64,000 nucleotides of DNA from Ignavibacteriota bacterium (GTDB taxonomy: Bacteria > Bacteroidota > Ignavibacteria > Ignavibacteriales > Melioribacteraceae). Numbering within the stretch: position 1 is the stretch's first letter; each line of letters opens with the position of its first letter. Below are positions 8,204 through 16,636 of the stretch, in pieces. The stretch lies in the NCBI GenBank assembly GCA_016713565.1, contig JADJOX010000005.1:1-64000 (forward strand). The letters are read 5' to 3'. The position numbers and the translations under genes were made by a program. Under the pieces are notes generated by a model that saw nothing but the letters and a program-made list of their open reading frames with translations, made no database searches and was not told the DNA's origin.

Positions 8204-8508
8204 TTGTTAATACTCTTAATTATTTTAAATGTTTATTTATTGAATACTTAAATAAGGTTGAGCGAAGAAAAGAATGCTTGGATTTCCAGAAGATGCGATT
8301 TTTCAAAACCGGTAGTTGTATTAGCCTTCAGTTTTAGCAATTTCAACTCCAGTTGTAATTGTTTTTTCTAAGGCTTTTAATAATGTTTTTTATACATAGC
8401 ACTTAATTCTCTAAACATTATAATTGTTGAGAGTAAATATAACGTGCAAGATATATTTTTGCAAGTCATTTCTAACGTGCAAGTAAGATTTTTATAAAAT
8501 AGTGAGAA
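8204..8508. promoter_or_regulatory. divergent control region between Cro-like and CI-like genes
   Basis: This 305-bp gap separates the leftward early operon from the rightward repressor remnant. It holds the repeats at 8440-8483. It also holds a decayed small leftward frame at about 8248-8397 (LQLELKLLKLKANTTTGFEK) with two in-frame stops close to its start. The rest is AT-rich. Divergent early promoters are expected here, but I could not fix -10/-35 boxes with confidence. Confidence 0.45.
8440..8483. promoter_or_regulatory. operator-like direct repeats TAACGTGCAAG
   Basis: An 11-bp sequence, TAACGTGCAAG, occurs exactly twice, at 8440-8450 and 8473-8483, 33 bp apart or about three helical turns. 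A third partial copy, TGCAAG, lies between them at 8460-8465. They end 26 bp before the ATG of the repressor remnant and face the leftward operon. The position and spacing are those of phage repressor/Cro operators. Confidence 0.5.
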
Positions 8509-8931
8509 ATGAAAGAATTTGACATTAAAATTTTTGCGGAAAGATTAAAAAATGTTGCACAAAATGATTTTGGCGGTATTGGATGAACTAGCTAAAAAAC
8601 TTAATATCATAATCTTTCTGTTTATACTAGTCAAAAACACCAAGAGACCTAAATAAATTCCTTTACAAACTTGCTGAACAAAATATTGATATAAATAAAC
8701 TGCTTACCGGAAAAAGTTATAATGATGAGACTATTTTGGAAAGGCTGAATAATATTGAAGAAAAATTTGAAGAGAGAATAACAAATCTTGAAGCTGAAAA
8801 TTATCGATATATAAAAATGATTGAGGAAAAGAGAATAAAATTTCCGAATTAATAATGAGAATAACAAATTACGTGTTGAAATTGCTGTTTTGGGTGTGGT
8901 ACAAAAGTTAAGGAAAAAAGAAGGGACTTAG
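8509..8931 (+). pseudogene. CI-like phage repressor with XRE-type HTH, multiple frameshifts
   Basis: Joining frames gives MKEFDIKIFAERLKNVAQND, then DELAKKLNI, a degraded recognition helix (NLSVYTS), then FLYKLAEQNIDINKLLTGKS. The sequence FAERL...DELAKKLNI...LYKLAE..IDIN.LLTG is the familiar start of CI/XRE repressors. The C-terminal part is a predicted coiled coil (ERLNNIEEKFEERITNLEAE, then NNENNKLRVEI in another frame), ending at 8931. At least three indels are needed, so the repressor is dead. Loss of repressor in a resident element usually means the lytic genes are also dead. Confidence 0.65.
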
Positions 8932-9505
8932 CACGGCAATTTACACTTTTTATTGGATTGCATTAATCAAAATACCTTAAGTATTTTTAAATGATTTAGA
9001 AAAAAATTTCTTCGAGGGTGTGATCCAAGAATTAAAAGGATTTACCTTGAAAAGTTTTTGACAAATTAATACATGATAAGTATAACTTTTATACCAGCAA
9101 TGTTGTACATCCATCAGACATATTTCTAGAAACCTACATTTATAAGTTTATAAACTGATGTGTTTTAAGAAAAACATTCCTTTTTTTACCTTTTGAAATT
9201 TCTGAAACAAATTACAAGTTATTGCGGTATCCTAAATTTTACATAAAGTTAATCAATTCTATTTTAATAGAGACAATATTCAATAATCCAATAATTATAT
9301 CGAGTTGTTAAGAAATTTGAAGTTTATAAAGACAATCCCGGCAATGGAGATGGAGATTAATTGCATCAATGGAAGAATTATTGGGACTTCTGGAAGGTTA
9401 ATTAAAGCAAGATTGTGTCGATTATAGAAAATATTAAACTAAAGTTGGTTCGGCACTAATTACTGGATGACTTAACAATATAAATTTAATTATTTGAGAT
9501 TAGAA
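8932..9505. other. gene-free decayed DNA
   Basis: No open frame of useful length occurs on either strand. A few fragments look like former coding sequence, for example KDNPGNGDGD and a tryptophan-rich stretch near 9340-9400, but I could not join them into a recognisable protein. AT-rich relics of this kind fit the decay seen on both sides. Confidence 0.4.
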
Positions 9506-10263
9506 ATGGCAAACATACCATCAAAAGTGTATGACCGGTTAAGCACGGGTATTAAAAAATTTCAACCAATTTTACAATAATGCAAAATCACGCGATGTAA
9601 ATGAATCTGATACTGTTATAATTATAACAGATTTACTTTCGTAGTTTTGATATGACAAATATTCTGAAATAACTTTGAGTTTATGGTTCGATCAAAATTA
9701 TAATAATTGCAATAATTTGTTGAAAATGATTTTCTTTTCAGCAGTAAATGTTACTGATAACAAATTAAAGATACGTTTGTAGAAAATTGACTATGCGGCT
9801 AACCAAGGCATTGATTCCTCGTTGTTTTTAAAAATGGTAAAATTTGGAGAGTTTATAAAATTTCTTTTACCAAACCAATTGATCAAGAACTCAATCCGCG
9901 TTTGATTTCCTAACACTAAATTTTAAAAATCAGCAGCTATTGACAGATTACCTCTTTTATTGATCCAAGGTTGGCTTTCACTTTTATATGATTTCCATTG
10001 TCAATCAAACTTTTAGTTTAATAAAGCGGCAATCTTAAAAATCTCCAGTTTAGCGTTTTATTATGACGAATACTTATTTTATACTAATTCTGATATTGAA
10101 ACTCATAAAAATCTTGACTCAAATTCCCAAGTATATTAAACCATATTAGAGAATTTTTTCGAATTTTGGCGAAAATGGTGATAATTTTAGTAATTTATCC
10201 TCAGCAATTGATAAATTTCTCTTTTTAGCTTCTGAACATTCACCAAATAAATTGATCAATTGA
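9506..10263 (+). pseudogene. HsdR N-terminal-domain protein, heavily decayed
   Basis: The start is almost perfect for the stand-alone HSDR_N family: MANIPSKVYDRLSTGIKKFQ, then NNAKSRDVNESDTVIIITDL and YDKYSEITLS across one shift. Further on, DYAANQGID, an out-of-frame TKPIDQEL, LYDFHCQ and AAILKIS can be placed in order along the family's usual length of about 240 residues. The catalytic segment (the family's GTYCDL...IEVKAIG) is unreadable. Intact members are thought to be nuclease-like proteins, some related to type I restriction subunits. Many stops and indels make this a clear pseudogene; the right end is approximate. Confidence 0.6.
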
Positions 10264-10304
10264 TTTTTTTTTGATGAAGTATATTATTTTTTCATAATTA
10301 ATGA

Positions 10305-10570
10305 ATGAGACGCAAAATTGCACTTTATTTTCTAACTTACGATTTGAAGAAGGACGGATTATCAAAATTATTCAACCTATTGAATGATAGCTTCTTGAAT
10401 TCAGTACCAATAGTAGAATCTACAGGTATTAAAAAGTTAAAACCAAACAAACTAAGAGATTTTTTAACAATTGCCTTGATGCGGATGATGGTTTAATTGT
10501 CACTGAAGTGGTAGATTGGTCATCCTCTAAAGTTAAAAAAACACCTAATGATTTAGTAAAAGATATGTAA
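10305..10570 (+). pseudogene. small Cas2/SinR-like fold protein, frameshifted
   Basis: The ATG at 10305 opens a 63-codon frame, MRRKIALYFLTYDLKKDGLS, with KLFNLLN and VPIVEST. It then loses register at about 10450. The neighbouring frame continues CLDADDGLIVTEVVDWSSSK, VKKTPNDLVKDM to a TAA at 10570. The pattern (hydrophobic start plus TYDLKK, KLF..L, ..ESTW-like, ..F.D.DDGLIV.EV.DW) follows small beta-alpha-beta proteins of the Cas2/SinR type. No cas1 or CRISPR repeats lie nearby, so a CRISPR role is not implied. Confidence 0.45.
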
Positions 10571-11385
10571 TAAAATTTGGTAGATAATAATAAACAACCC
10601 TTATTTTAATATTTTTTGTTTTAAATTTATGTTCTTGACTAAGATTATAACTGGGTTATAGTGATAATTATAGCTATTAAACTCGTTATATTCAAATTAT
10701 ATTCCAAAACGAAAAGTATCATAAAGTTTCTTACGTGAGGGGTAATTGAAAATAATATGAAAATTCTTTGAGGAGAATTTATATGTTTCATTACTTCTTT
10801 AATCCTATTGACTTCTTTAACAATTTCTATGCAAGCAAAAGTTACAAAAATATGAACCGCTTAGTGCGAGATTACCCTAGCAAATGTCTCATTGTAATTT
10901 GAAGGAAAAATTAATTTGCAACCCATTAAAAAAATCGACGGCAAATAGTTTGACATTGCGTAAGTCGGAATAACAAATTGATTAAGCAATATCTACTTAA
11001 TTGTGATTTTACAAGAAATTGTGTACTCAATAAGTATAATAAAGTTTTGCTTTTGTTACAAGAAACCGAAATTACAAATATTGATTTTATACTCTTTTAT
11101 GACTATCCTTTATTATACCATAAATGGGATTATGAGGTTTAAAATAAATGATTGGACAAGGTTTAGTTTGGTTACTTTTATAATTATATTTTTAGAATTA
11201 TTAACTATTAAATGCAAGAGGATTAACATGAATTTGGTAATATGTAATTACGAAAAATCAAAAAGATCAATTGGAGTATTAGATCAAATGGTTAAAAGGA
11301 TGCTTCAAACTCAATTGCAAAGCCAATCAGTTACAAACAAGAAAATTAACTCTGGTATCTTAGAATTTAATAAAATATAATTTAA
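10571..11385. other. decayed DNA, possible remnant of a small exported protein
   Basis: Near 10757-10850 one frame has a signal-peptide-like run (CFITSLILLTSLTISMQAKV), with its ATG cut off by a nearby stop. The next frame adds YEPLSARLP. This could be the relic of a small exported protein. A 125-codon frame at 11003-11380 is mostly hydrophobic residues from AT-rich DNA and I do not accept it as a gene; its last 50 codons (ATG at about 11231, preceded by AGAGG) are slightly more protein-like. Nothing else is supported. Confidence 0.3.
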
Positions 11386-12417
11386 ATGCCTTGGATAAAC
11401 ACAGTACCGAACAATTCGACTGACACCAAAAAGAAACTTTATCTTTTCTGGTATGATAAAAATTCCAGAAATACAAAGATGAGAGTGACTCCGTTTTTTA
11501 ACACCAGAGAGGGCCGTAAAGAAGCGAAAAAGCTCTTGCTAATGATGCAGTCGGATATTGCAAATGATAACTTTACAGCTGCTACTGGAATAAGAATTTC
11601 AGATATTAAATTATCCGCAGCATTGTTAAAATTCTTAGAATCACGAGTATTAACAAAAAGCGGATATCAATCTTACAACCAAGCCGCAATTAGATTTATA
11701 GGAATCGTTGGAGATTTATCAGTAAAGAAATATGATCCGTCGCATGGAATAAAATTTATTAAAGCACTCAAAGAACAGGAATTAAGCGGAAATACAATCG
11801 CAACGTACACAAAACATCTTAGCATAATTTGGAAATGGTTTGTTGACAATAATTATTGTAAAACCAACATCATTAAAACTGTGCCTATTGAACGAATGCC
11901 GGTTAAAATAATTCCGGAATCTGATAGAAAGATAATTTTTGATTACTTTAAGGATAATGATAACTTATATAAAACAAACCATTATTTTTTTGTGAAATTT
12001 ACCTTCTTGACCGGATTCCGTCCCTCAACTACATTGACGCTCACTCCGGAAGATTTTGACTTTAATGAGGGTTTTATTCATTATAGGAATGTTAAGGGAA
12101 AACGTACATCGCTTTTTCCTATCCATAACAATCTCAAATCAATCTAATTGAGAAAAAAAACCTTTATTTTTCCGGGGAAAAAATTTTTCCATACAAAAGC
12201 GGCCTTACCTTTTTTACAGGAGCAAGAAGAAATTAGGGAATGAATTACAATCTTAAAGATTCGTAAAACACTTGGATCTTTAGCGGCAAATAATATTGTG
12301 TTTATGCAGCCTCAAGTATTATTAGATCACCAAAAAAATAAACCACCTAAAAATTTTTATATTCAATGATGAGACCAGTTGAAAGAAGAAATTAACAAAA
12401 AAATTAAATTCGAATAA
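11386..12417 (+). pseudogene. tyrosine recombinase (integrase) with two in-frame stop codons
   Basis: The first 253 codons give an N-terminal arm-binding region, a SAM-like core-binding domain (SGNTIATYTKHLSIIWKWFV) and the start of the catalytic domain with the first arginine (TGFRPST) and a lysine strand (NVKGKRTSL). A TAA at 12145 and a TGA at 12241 interrupt the same frame. Beyond them it goes on as LKIRKTLGSLAANN, LLDHQK and NFYIQ, the degraded HxxR, LLGH and tyrosine boxes, with the first histidine replaced by leucine. Two more stops and a charged tail end at 12417. Its place 100 bp from the tRNA 3' end marks it as the element's own integrase. Confidence 0.75.
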
Positions 12418-12421
12418 TGTT

Positions 12422-12447
12422 AAAACTATTGAAAAAACTATTGAAAA
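12422..12447. repeat. tandem 12-bp repeat between integrase and tRNA
   Basis: Two copies of AAAACTATTGAAAA overlap with a 12-bp period directly after the integrase remnant. They lie 75-100 bp from the tRNA end. Integrase arm-type sites are short direct repeats at about this distance from the core, so this is a candidate arm site, though AT-rich DNA makes chance repeats likelier. Confidence 0.35.
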
Positions 12448-12520
12448 TTCTAATGGTAGGCATTAAAAAACTCTCTTGGCGAGGGCTGTAAAACATTTCA
12501 AATAAATAACTTACGGTCTG

Positions 12521-12593
12521 TGGAGCTATGGAGGATCGAACTCCAGACCTTTTGACTGCCAGTCAAACGCTCTCCCAGCTGAGCTATAGCCCC
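12521..12593 (-). tRNA. tRNA-Ala (anticodon GGC); element attachment site
   Basis: The minus strand folds as a full 73-nt cloverleaf. It has a seven-pair acceptor stem with the alanine identity wobble G3-U70, a D arm GCTC/GAGC, an anticodon stem TTTGA/TCAAA with loop CTGGCAG (anticodon GGC) and a T arm TGGAG/CTCCA with loop TTCGATC. CCA is not encoded. Its 3' end faces the integrase remnant. The attachment core is therefore most likely the 3' half of the tRNA, at about 12521-12550; the partner copy would be left of this window. Confidence 0.95.
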
Positions 12594-12705
12594 AAAATTA
12601 TAATTTCTTTATTACTTTTAACAAAAGAATTATTACGGTCTTAAATTTAATAAATTCTTTTTAAATTTTGAAATACGTTCTAAATTTCGAGTAATACATT
12701 CCCGT

Positions 12706-13284
12706 TTATAAATCAGAAAATTTCTTCTCAATTCGTTTGTCCGGAATCAGCCAAATTAAAGCTACTAAAATATAAATACCAAAAGAAATCCACTTAAAAA
12801 TAAATCCCGCAAGTATAGCTGTTAAATATAAAACTACTGAAACTTTCCCCTTAAAATCATTACCAATGACTGCTTTTAAATCAGAATTTTCGCCATGCGT
12901 TTTTATAATCTGAATTTGTAAAATATAATACGCTATAGCGGAAAAAAATAATATCACTCCATAAGTTATACTTGGTATTGTTTCAAAATGATTTTCACCC
13001 ATCCAAGCGGTTGCGAATGGCACTAATGATAACCAAAATAATAAATGCAGATTTGCCCAAAGAATTTTTCCATTTACTTTTTTACAAACGTGCAGCAAAT
13101 GATGGTGATTATTCCAATAAATTCCTAAATATATAAAACTTAAAACATAACTTAAAAAATGCGGTATTATGGAGAATATTGAATTAAAATCATAATCTTT
13201 AGGCACTTTTAATTCAAGTACCATAATTGTAATAATTATCGCGATTACTCCATCGCTGAAAGCTTCTAGCCTTCCTTTTCCCAT
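12706..13284 (-). CDS. TMEM175-family potassium channel (DUF1211)
   Basis: The 192-residue protein begins MGKGRLEAFSDGVIAIIITI. R-x3-FSDG is the signature of the first pore-lining helix in bacterial TMEM175 channels. Six hydrophobic helices follow, with the usual NNHHHLLH segment between helices 2 and 3 and FWLSLVPFATAW in helix 3. Bacterial members have one six-helix repeat and work as tetramers conducting K+. It lies just outside the prophage boundary and stands alone. Length and motif are normal. Confidence 0.85.
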   Translation of the reverse strand: MGKGRLEAFSDGVIAIIITIMVLELKVPKDYDFNSIFSIIPHFLSYVLSFIYLGIYWNNHHHLLHVCKKVNGKILWANLHLLFWLSLVPFATAWMGENHFETIPSITYGVILFFSAIAYYILQIQIIKTHGENSDLKAVIGNDFKGKVSVVLYLTAILAGFIFKWISFGIYILVALIWLIPDKRIEKKFSDL

Positions 13285-13523
13285 ATACTTTTACCTTTAT
13301 TAAATATGACTTGTAATCTTAATAATTTAGAGAATAAAAGTCATTCTGGTTACACAATTATTTTAATATTCAAAAAATTCAAGATAGTTTTTAAGAATAT
13401 CTTCAACTCAAAATTATTTTTATTTGATAAGGATTATAAATCTAAATATTATATCATCATAAAATAATATATTTAAATAATTGCGCAAAATTTTTGAAAT
13501 AAATAAAAGCCTTACAATAGCAT

Positions 13524-14064
13524 TTAAACGCAAATTAATTTTTCATAAGGCTCATTTGGATAAACTAATTCAATTTCATCATCGACTTTTATTTGTCCGC
13601 CTTTCTCTACAATTCCCATAACACCGCATTTTCTAATTACGTTACCTTTTTCATCTTTTTCAACTACGGCTTTTAATAATCCTTTTTGAAAATTATCCAG
13701 TTGCAGACACGGATTTCTTAATCCGGTTATTTTAATTTTAACAGCGTTACCTATTTTAAGAATTGTGTTTGTCGGAAGACTTAGTAAATCAATCCCAAAA
13801 GTAGTTATGTTCTCACCTAAATCTCCTTCAAGGACTTTAAATCCTTTACCATTAAGTTCTTCCAAAAGTTCAAAATGAATTAAGTGAACTTGGCGAAGAT
13901 TGTCTTGATTTGGATTTTTTTTTTGCTAAAAACCGATGCTGAACATTTTTACCAAAATGCGAATCCCCTTCTACACCCAAACCTTCTATCAATTTTATTT
14001 GATTTACTCTATTTTTTGAAAAAGTATGATTGGGGTTAATGCTTACTGATTTTACTTTTTTCAT
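13524..14064 (-). pseudogene. MOSC-domain protein split by a one-base shift in an A10 run
   Basis: The N-terminal 48 codons (KSVSINPNHTFSKN, IKLIEGLGVEGDSHFGKN, VQHRFLAKK) and the C-terminal 113 codons (LEGDLGENITTFGIDLLSLP, IKITGLRNPCLQLD) are two halves of one MOSC protein. They join if one base is changed in the run of ten A residues (minus strand) at 13915-13924. The MOSC cysteine in GLRNPC is present. MOSC domains act in molybdenum-cofactor sulfur transfer or in N-oxide reduction. The break may be a true mutation, slippage-based phase variation or a homopolymer sequencing error. Confidence 0.75.
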
Positions 14065-14145
14065 TCGATTAGCAAAACTGTGGTTTCTGTTTTAGCAAAA
14101 ATAAAATATAATATATTTCACAAAAAATAAATTTTATAAGTCGAA

Positions 14146-14727
14146 TTACAATGCTAATTCAAATCCTAATTTTACCGCGTGATTTAAATTCACTGAGTAC
14201 GATTTTGAAATATCATAAGAATCTCTAATTAAAAACAACCAATTATTACCCGGTAAAAAATAATAACCCAAAGTAAAAGCAAAATTCTCTTTCGGTTTAT
14301 AGCCGAATTTAATTCCATAAAATAAAAATGATTCGCCGGAAGACCTAACGGCAAGCGATAAACCATGTCCTCCGCTAAAGTTTTGATGTAAATTCAATCC
14401 TAAACTCGCAAAATATTTTCGACTTTCAAAATAATATCTTACAAATAAGCCCGCGTCAGCTCCGGTATAAATATCGCCTCCGAATACAAGTCCCGGTTTT
14501 ATTTCTAACGCAATATTTGCGGATGTATAAAACAAGAAATTTAAATAAAGGCTAACCGGATAAATATCCGAATACGTTTTTTTTATGTTAGTTTCATAAT
14601 GCTTATCGCCGAGCAACAACGTAGTTTCAAGTGATGTTAATATTTCTATTTTGGAAGAATTAATTTCTTTCCATTGAGCAAATGTGTTAATATTCAATAA
14701 AAATAATATTATTAGTATTTTACGCAT
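14146..14727 (-). CDS. exported protein, probably an outer-membrane beta-barrel
   Basis: A signal peptide (MRKILIILFLLNINTFAQ) is followed by alternating amphipathic strands with aromatic girdle residues (YPVSLYLNFLFYTSANIALE, GLFVRYYFESRKYFASLGL, FGYKPKENFAFTLGYYFLPG). The 193-residue size fits an eight-stranded barrel of the OmpA/OmpW kind, but the final residue (Leu) is not the typical Phe. No family is recognised. It is a single gene with no close partner. Confidence 0.55.
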   Translation of the reverse strand: MRKILIILFLLNINTFAQWKEINSSKIEILTSLETTLLLGDKHYETNIKKTYSDIYPVSLYLNFLFYTSANIALEIKPGLVFGGDIYTGADAGLFVRYYFESRKYFASLGLNLHQNFSGGHGLSLAVRSSGESFLFYGIKFGYKPKENFAFTLGYYFLPGNNWLFLIRDSYDISKSYSVNLNHAVKLGFELAL

Positions 14728-15047
14728 ATTAATAGAGAATGTTAATAAATGCTGACAAGATATTAAGTTTCATTAAAATCATAAAATATTATTTAATTTA
14801 TGCAAATTTCTTTTTTCATTATTACTGTCTAATTACTTCAATTAAATTACATTAAAACTTTTGTAAAACCTTATTAAAAATTATTAAATCAAATAAATCA
14901 ATATTCATAATCTGATAAAATCTATAGATACATTATTTACGATAATTTTATCTTGTTTATGTTTAAATAATAAAATATATTTATTATTATTTATAATTTT
15001 TAATAATATTTATTAGAATTCTTAATTTTAATACATTAGGTAATACT
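14728..15047. other. AT-rich intergenic region between divergent genes
   Basis: This 320-bp gap lies between two divergent exported-protein genes and should hold promoters for both. It is extremely AT-rich with many short TTATTA-type runs, so promoter boxes cannot be told from background. No ORF or clear dyad was found. Confidence 0.4.
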
Positions 15048-16067
15048 ATGAGAATATTTTTTCCCTTGCTGTTTTTCACATTTTCTATTTTTCATGCCCA
15101 AGATAATTCAAATAATTCAAGCCTCGGTCAATTAAAAATAATTATTCATGTTGACCTAAATTCATATTATTTAATAATTGACAAGGATTATGACAAGTTT
15201 ATAACCGTTAATCAAGATAGTATATTTACTTTATCGGTCGGGATTCATGATTTTACAATTGTTTCAAATAAGTATAGAGATTATAATTTTACAGTAAATA
15301 TTGTTGAAGGAATAACACTAACGCATGATTGTAATATAATAACTGAATTAAAAGATAAAAATATATATTATGGGAGCAGCTATCCATGGATTAAATCAAA
15401 AATTAACTCTGAGATTTATACTGATGATGATTCTGAAATTTTCATTGACGGAAAATTTTTAAGTAAAGGTCCTACTTTAAACGATTTATCTGAGGGAAAG
15501 CATATTATAGAAGCTAAAAACTCCTTTGCCGAAACTTCAGTTAGAAATATAAATATCAATTCAAAACAGTTTCAGACAATTTTAATATATAACAAGCCTG
15601 AAAAAACTTGGGCACAGCTTTTAGGTTTTTTCCCCGGCGCAAGTCAAATGTACAAAGGACAAAACTTTAGAGGTTACGCATATATAGGCTTAACTGTTAC
15701 GTGTATTGCTCTTGCTATCAAGTATCATTATTCCTTTATTAATAATAATGATAATTACATTGAATATAAACAATTTTATAATGGGAGTGATAGTAAGCCT
15801 ATAATAATTAACGGAATAATAGATTATCCGGTTTTAATAAATGCAATGGAAACACAGAAATACTATGATTCCGCCAAGAACGATGCTAAAATGAGAGATA
15901 TTTTTATTTATTCAACTCTTGGTATTTATCTTATTAATATTTTGGACGCGCTTTTTATTGAACCAGCCGGTGGTTATCGCCAGTCAAATGAGAAAAACTT
16001 AATGCAAGGTTTTTCAATGAATTTAGGGAAAAGTGCAATAGGAATTAATTATTCAATTAAATTTTGA
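15048..16067 (+). CDS. exported PEGA-like / DUF5683-like protein
   Basis: The signal peptide MRIFFPLLFFTFSIFHAQ precedes two beta-rich repeats of PEGA character (FITVNQDSIFTLSVGIHDFT; DDDSEIFIDGKFLSKGPTLN, EGKHIIEAKN). The C-terminal third has two or three hydrophobic stretches and the sequence LLGFFPGASQMYKGQNFRGY, typical of DUF5683-type proteins of Bacteroidota, whose role is unknown. The next gene starts six bases after its stop, so the two are probably an operon for envelope components. Confidence 0.6.
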   Translation: MRIFFPLLFFTFSIFHAQDNSNNSSLGQLKIIIHVDLNSYYLIIDKDYDKFITVNQDSIFTLSVGIHDFTIVSNKYRDYNFTVNIVEGITLTHDCNIITELKDKNIYYGSSYPWIKSKINSEIYTDDDSEIFIDGKFLSKGPTLNDLSEGKHIIEAKNSFAETSVRNININSKQFQTILIYNKPEKTWAQLLGFFPGASQMYKGQNFRGYAYIGLTVTCIALAIKYHYSFINNNDNYIEYKQFYNGSDSKPIIINGIIDYPVLINAMETQKYYDSAKNDAKMRDIFIYSTLGIYLINILDALFIEPAGGYRQSNEKNLMQGFSMNLGKSAIGINYSIKF

Positions 16068-16072
16068 TTTAT

Positions 16073-16627
16073 ATGAAAAAATACTTTATAACTCCGTCAT
16101 TGTTTTTAATTACTTTATTCATTTTATCACATTGTGAGCATCCAACTGAGTTTAAACGAGATAATGTTGATGATCCTCAAGGTATTAATTTTGGGATTAT
16201 AATAAAAAATCCAAAGAATAATGAAATAGTTAACGGAATTTTTGATATTACTATTATAGCGAAAGATTCAAGCACTCAATTCAATTTAAAATCCATTGAA
16301 GTTTTTATAGATGACTCTTTGATTTCAAATAGTGCTAAAATTCCATTTAATGTTCAATCAAATACTGATAAAATGAAGAATGGGTTTCATACAATTAAAT
16401 GCAGAATATATACCAAAGATAAAAGAAAAAATGAAGAAACAATTCAGATTTTTGCGGGACCTCAAGAAACTCAGAAAAAAATATTTTCTGAAAATAACAC
16501 AGTAATAATTGAATGGGACTTTGGAATAAAATTTCCGAAATATGTAATCAATAGTTCGGTTTCTGAAAATATGGAATATCCGGACCAAATTGCAATTATT
16601 GATGATCCTATTCATAATAAACCATAA
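16073..16627 (+). CDS. lipoprotein with a bacterial Ig-like domain
   Basis: I choose the ATG at 16073 (MKKYFITPSLFLITLFILSH) because it gives a clean lipoprotein signal with lipobox LSHC. A longer frame begins at 16064, before the upstream stop. After the cysteine comes a polar linker, then an Ig-like sandwich: IKNPKNNEIVNGIFDITIIA, IEVFIDDSLI, GFHTIKCRIYTKDKRKNEE. These domains often bind other surface proteins or glycans. The last 50 residues are not assigned. It is co-oriented with the PEGA-like gene and nearly abuts it. Confidence 0.6.
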   Translation: MKKYFITPSLFLITLFILSHCEHPTEFKRDNVDDPQGINFGIIIKNPKNNEIVNGIFDITIIAKDSSTQFNLKSIEVFIDDSLISNSAKIPFNVQSNTDKMKNGFHTIKCRIYTKDKRKNEETIQIFAGPQETQKKIFSENNTVIIEWDFGIKFPKYVINSSVSENMEYPDQIAIIDDPIHNKP

Positions 16628-16636
16628 ACAAATTTT

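Noticed and set aside
10305..10570. A true cas2 gene
   Set aside because: The fold resemblance is weak, the gene is broken, and no cas1 or repeat array exists in the window.
11003..11380. 125-codon rightward frame before the integrase
   Set aside because: Mostly hydrophobic residues from AT-rich DNA, no ribosome site at its first ATG and no family resemblance. Only its last 50 codons look even weakly protein-like.
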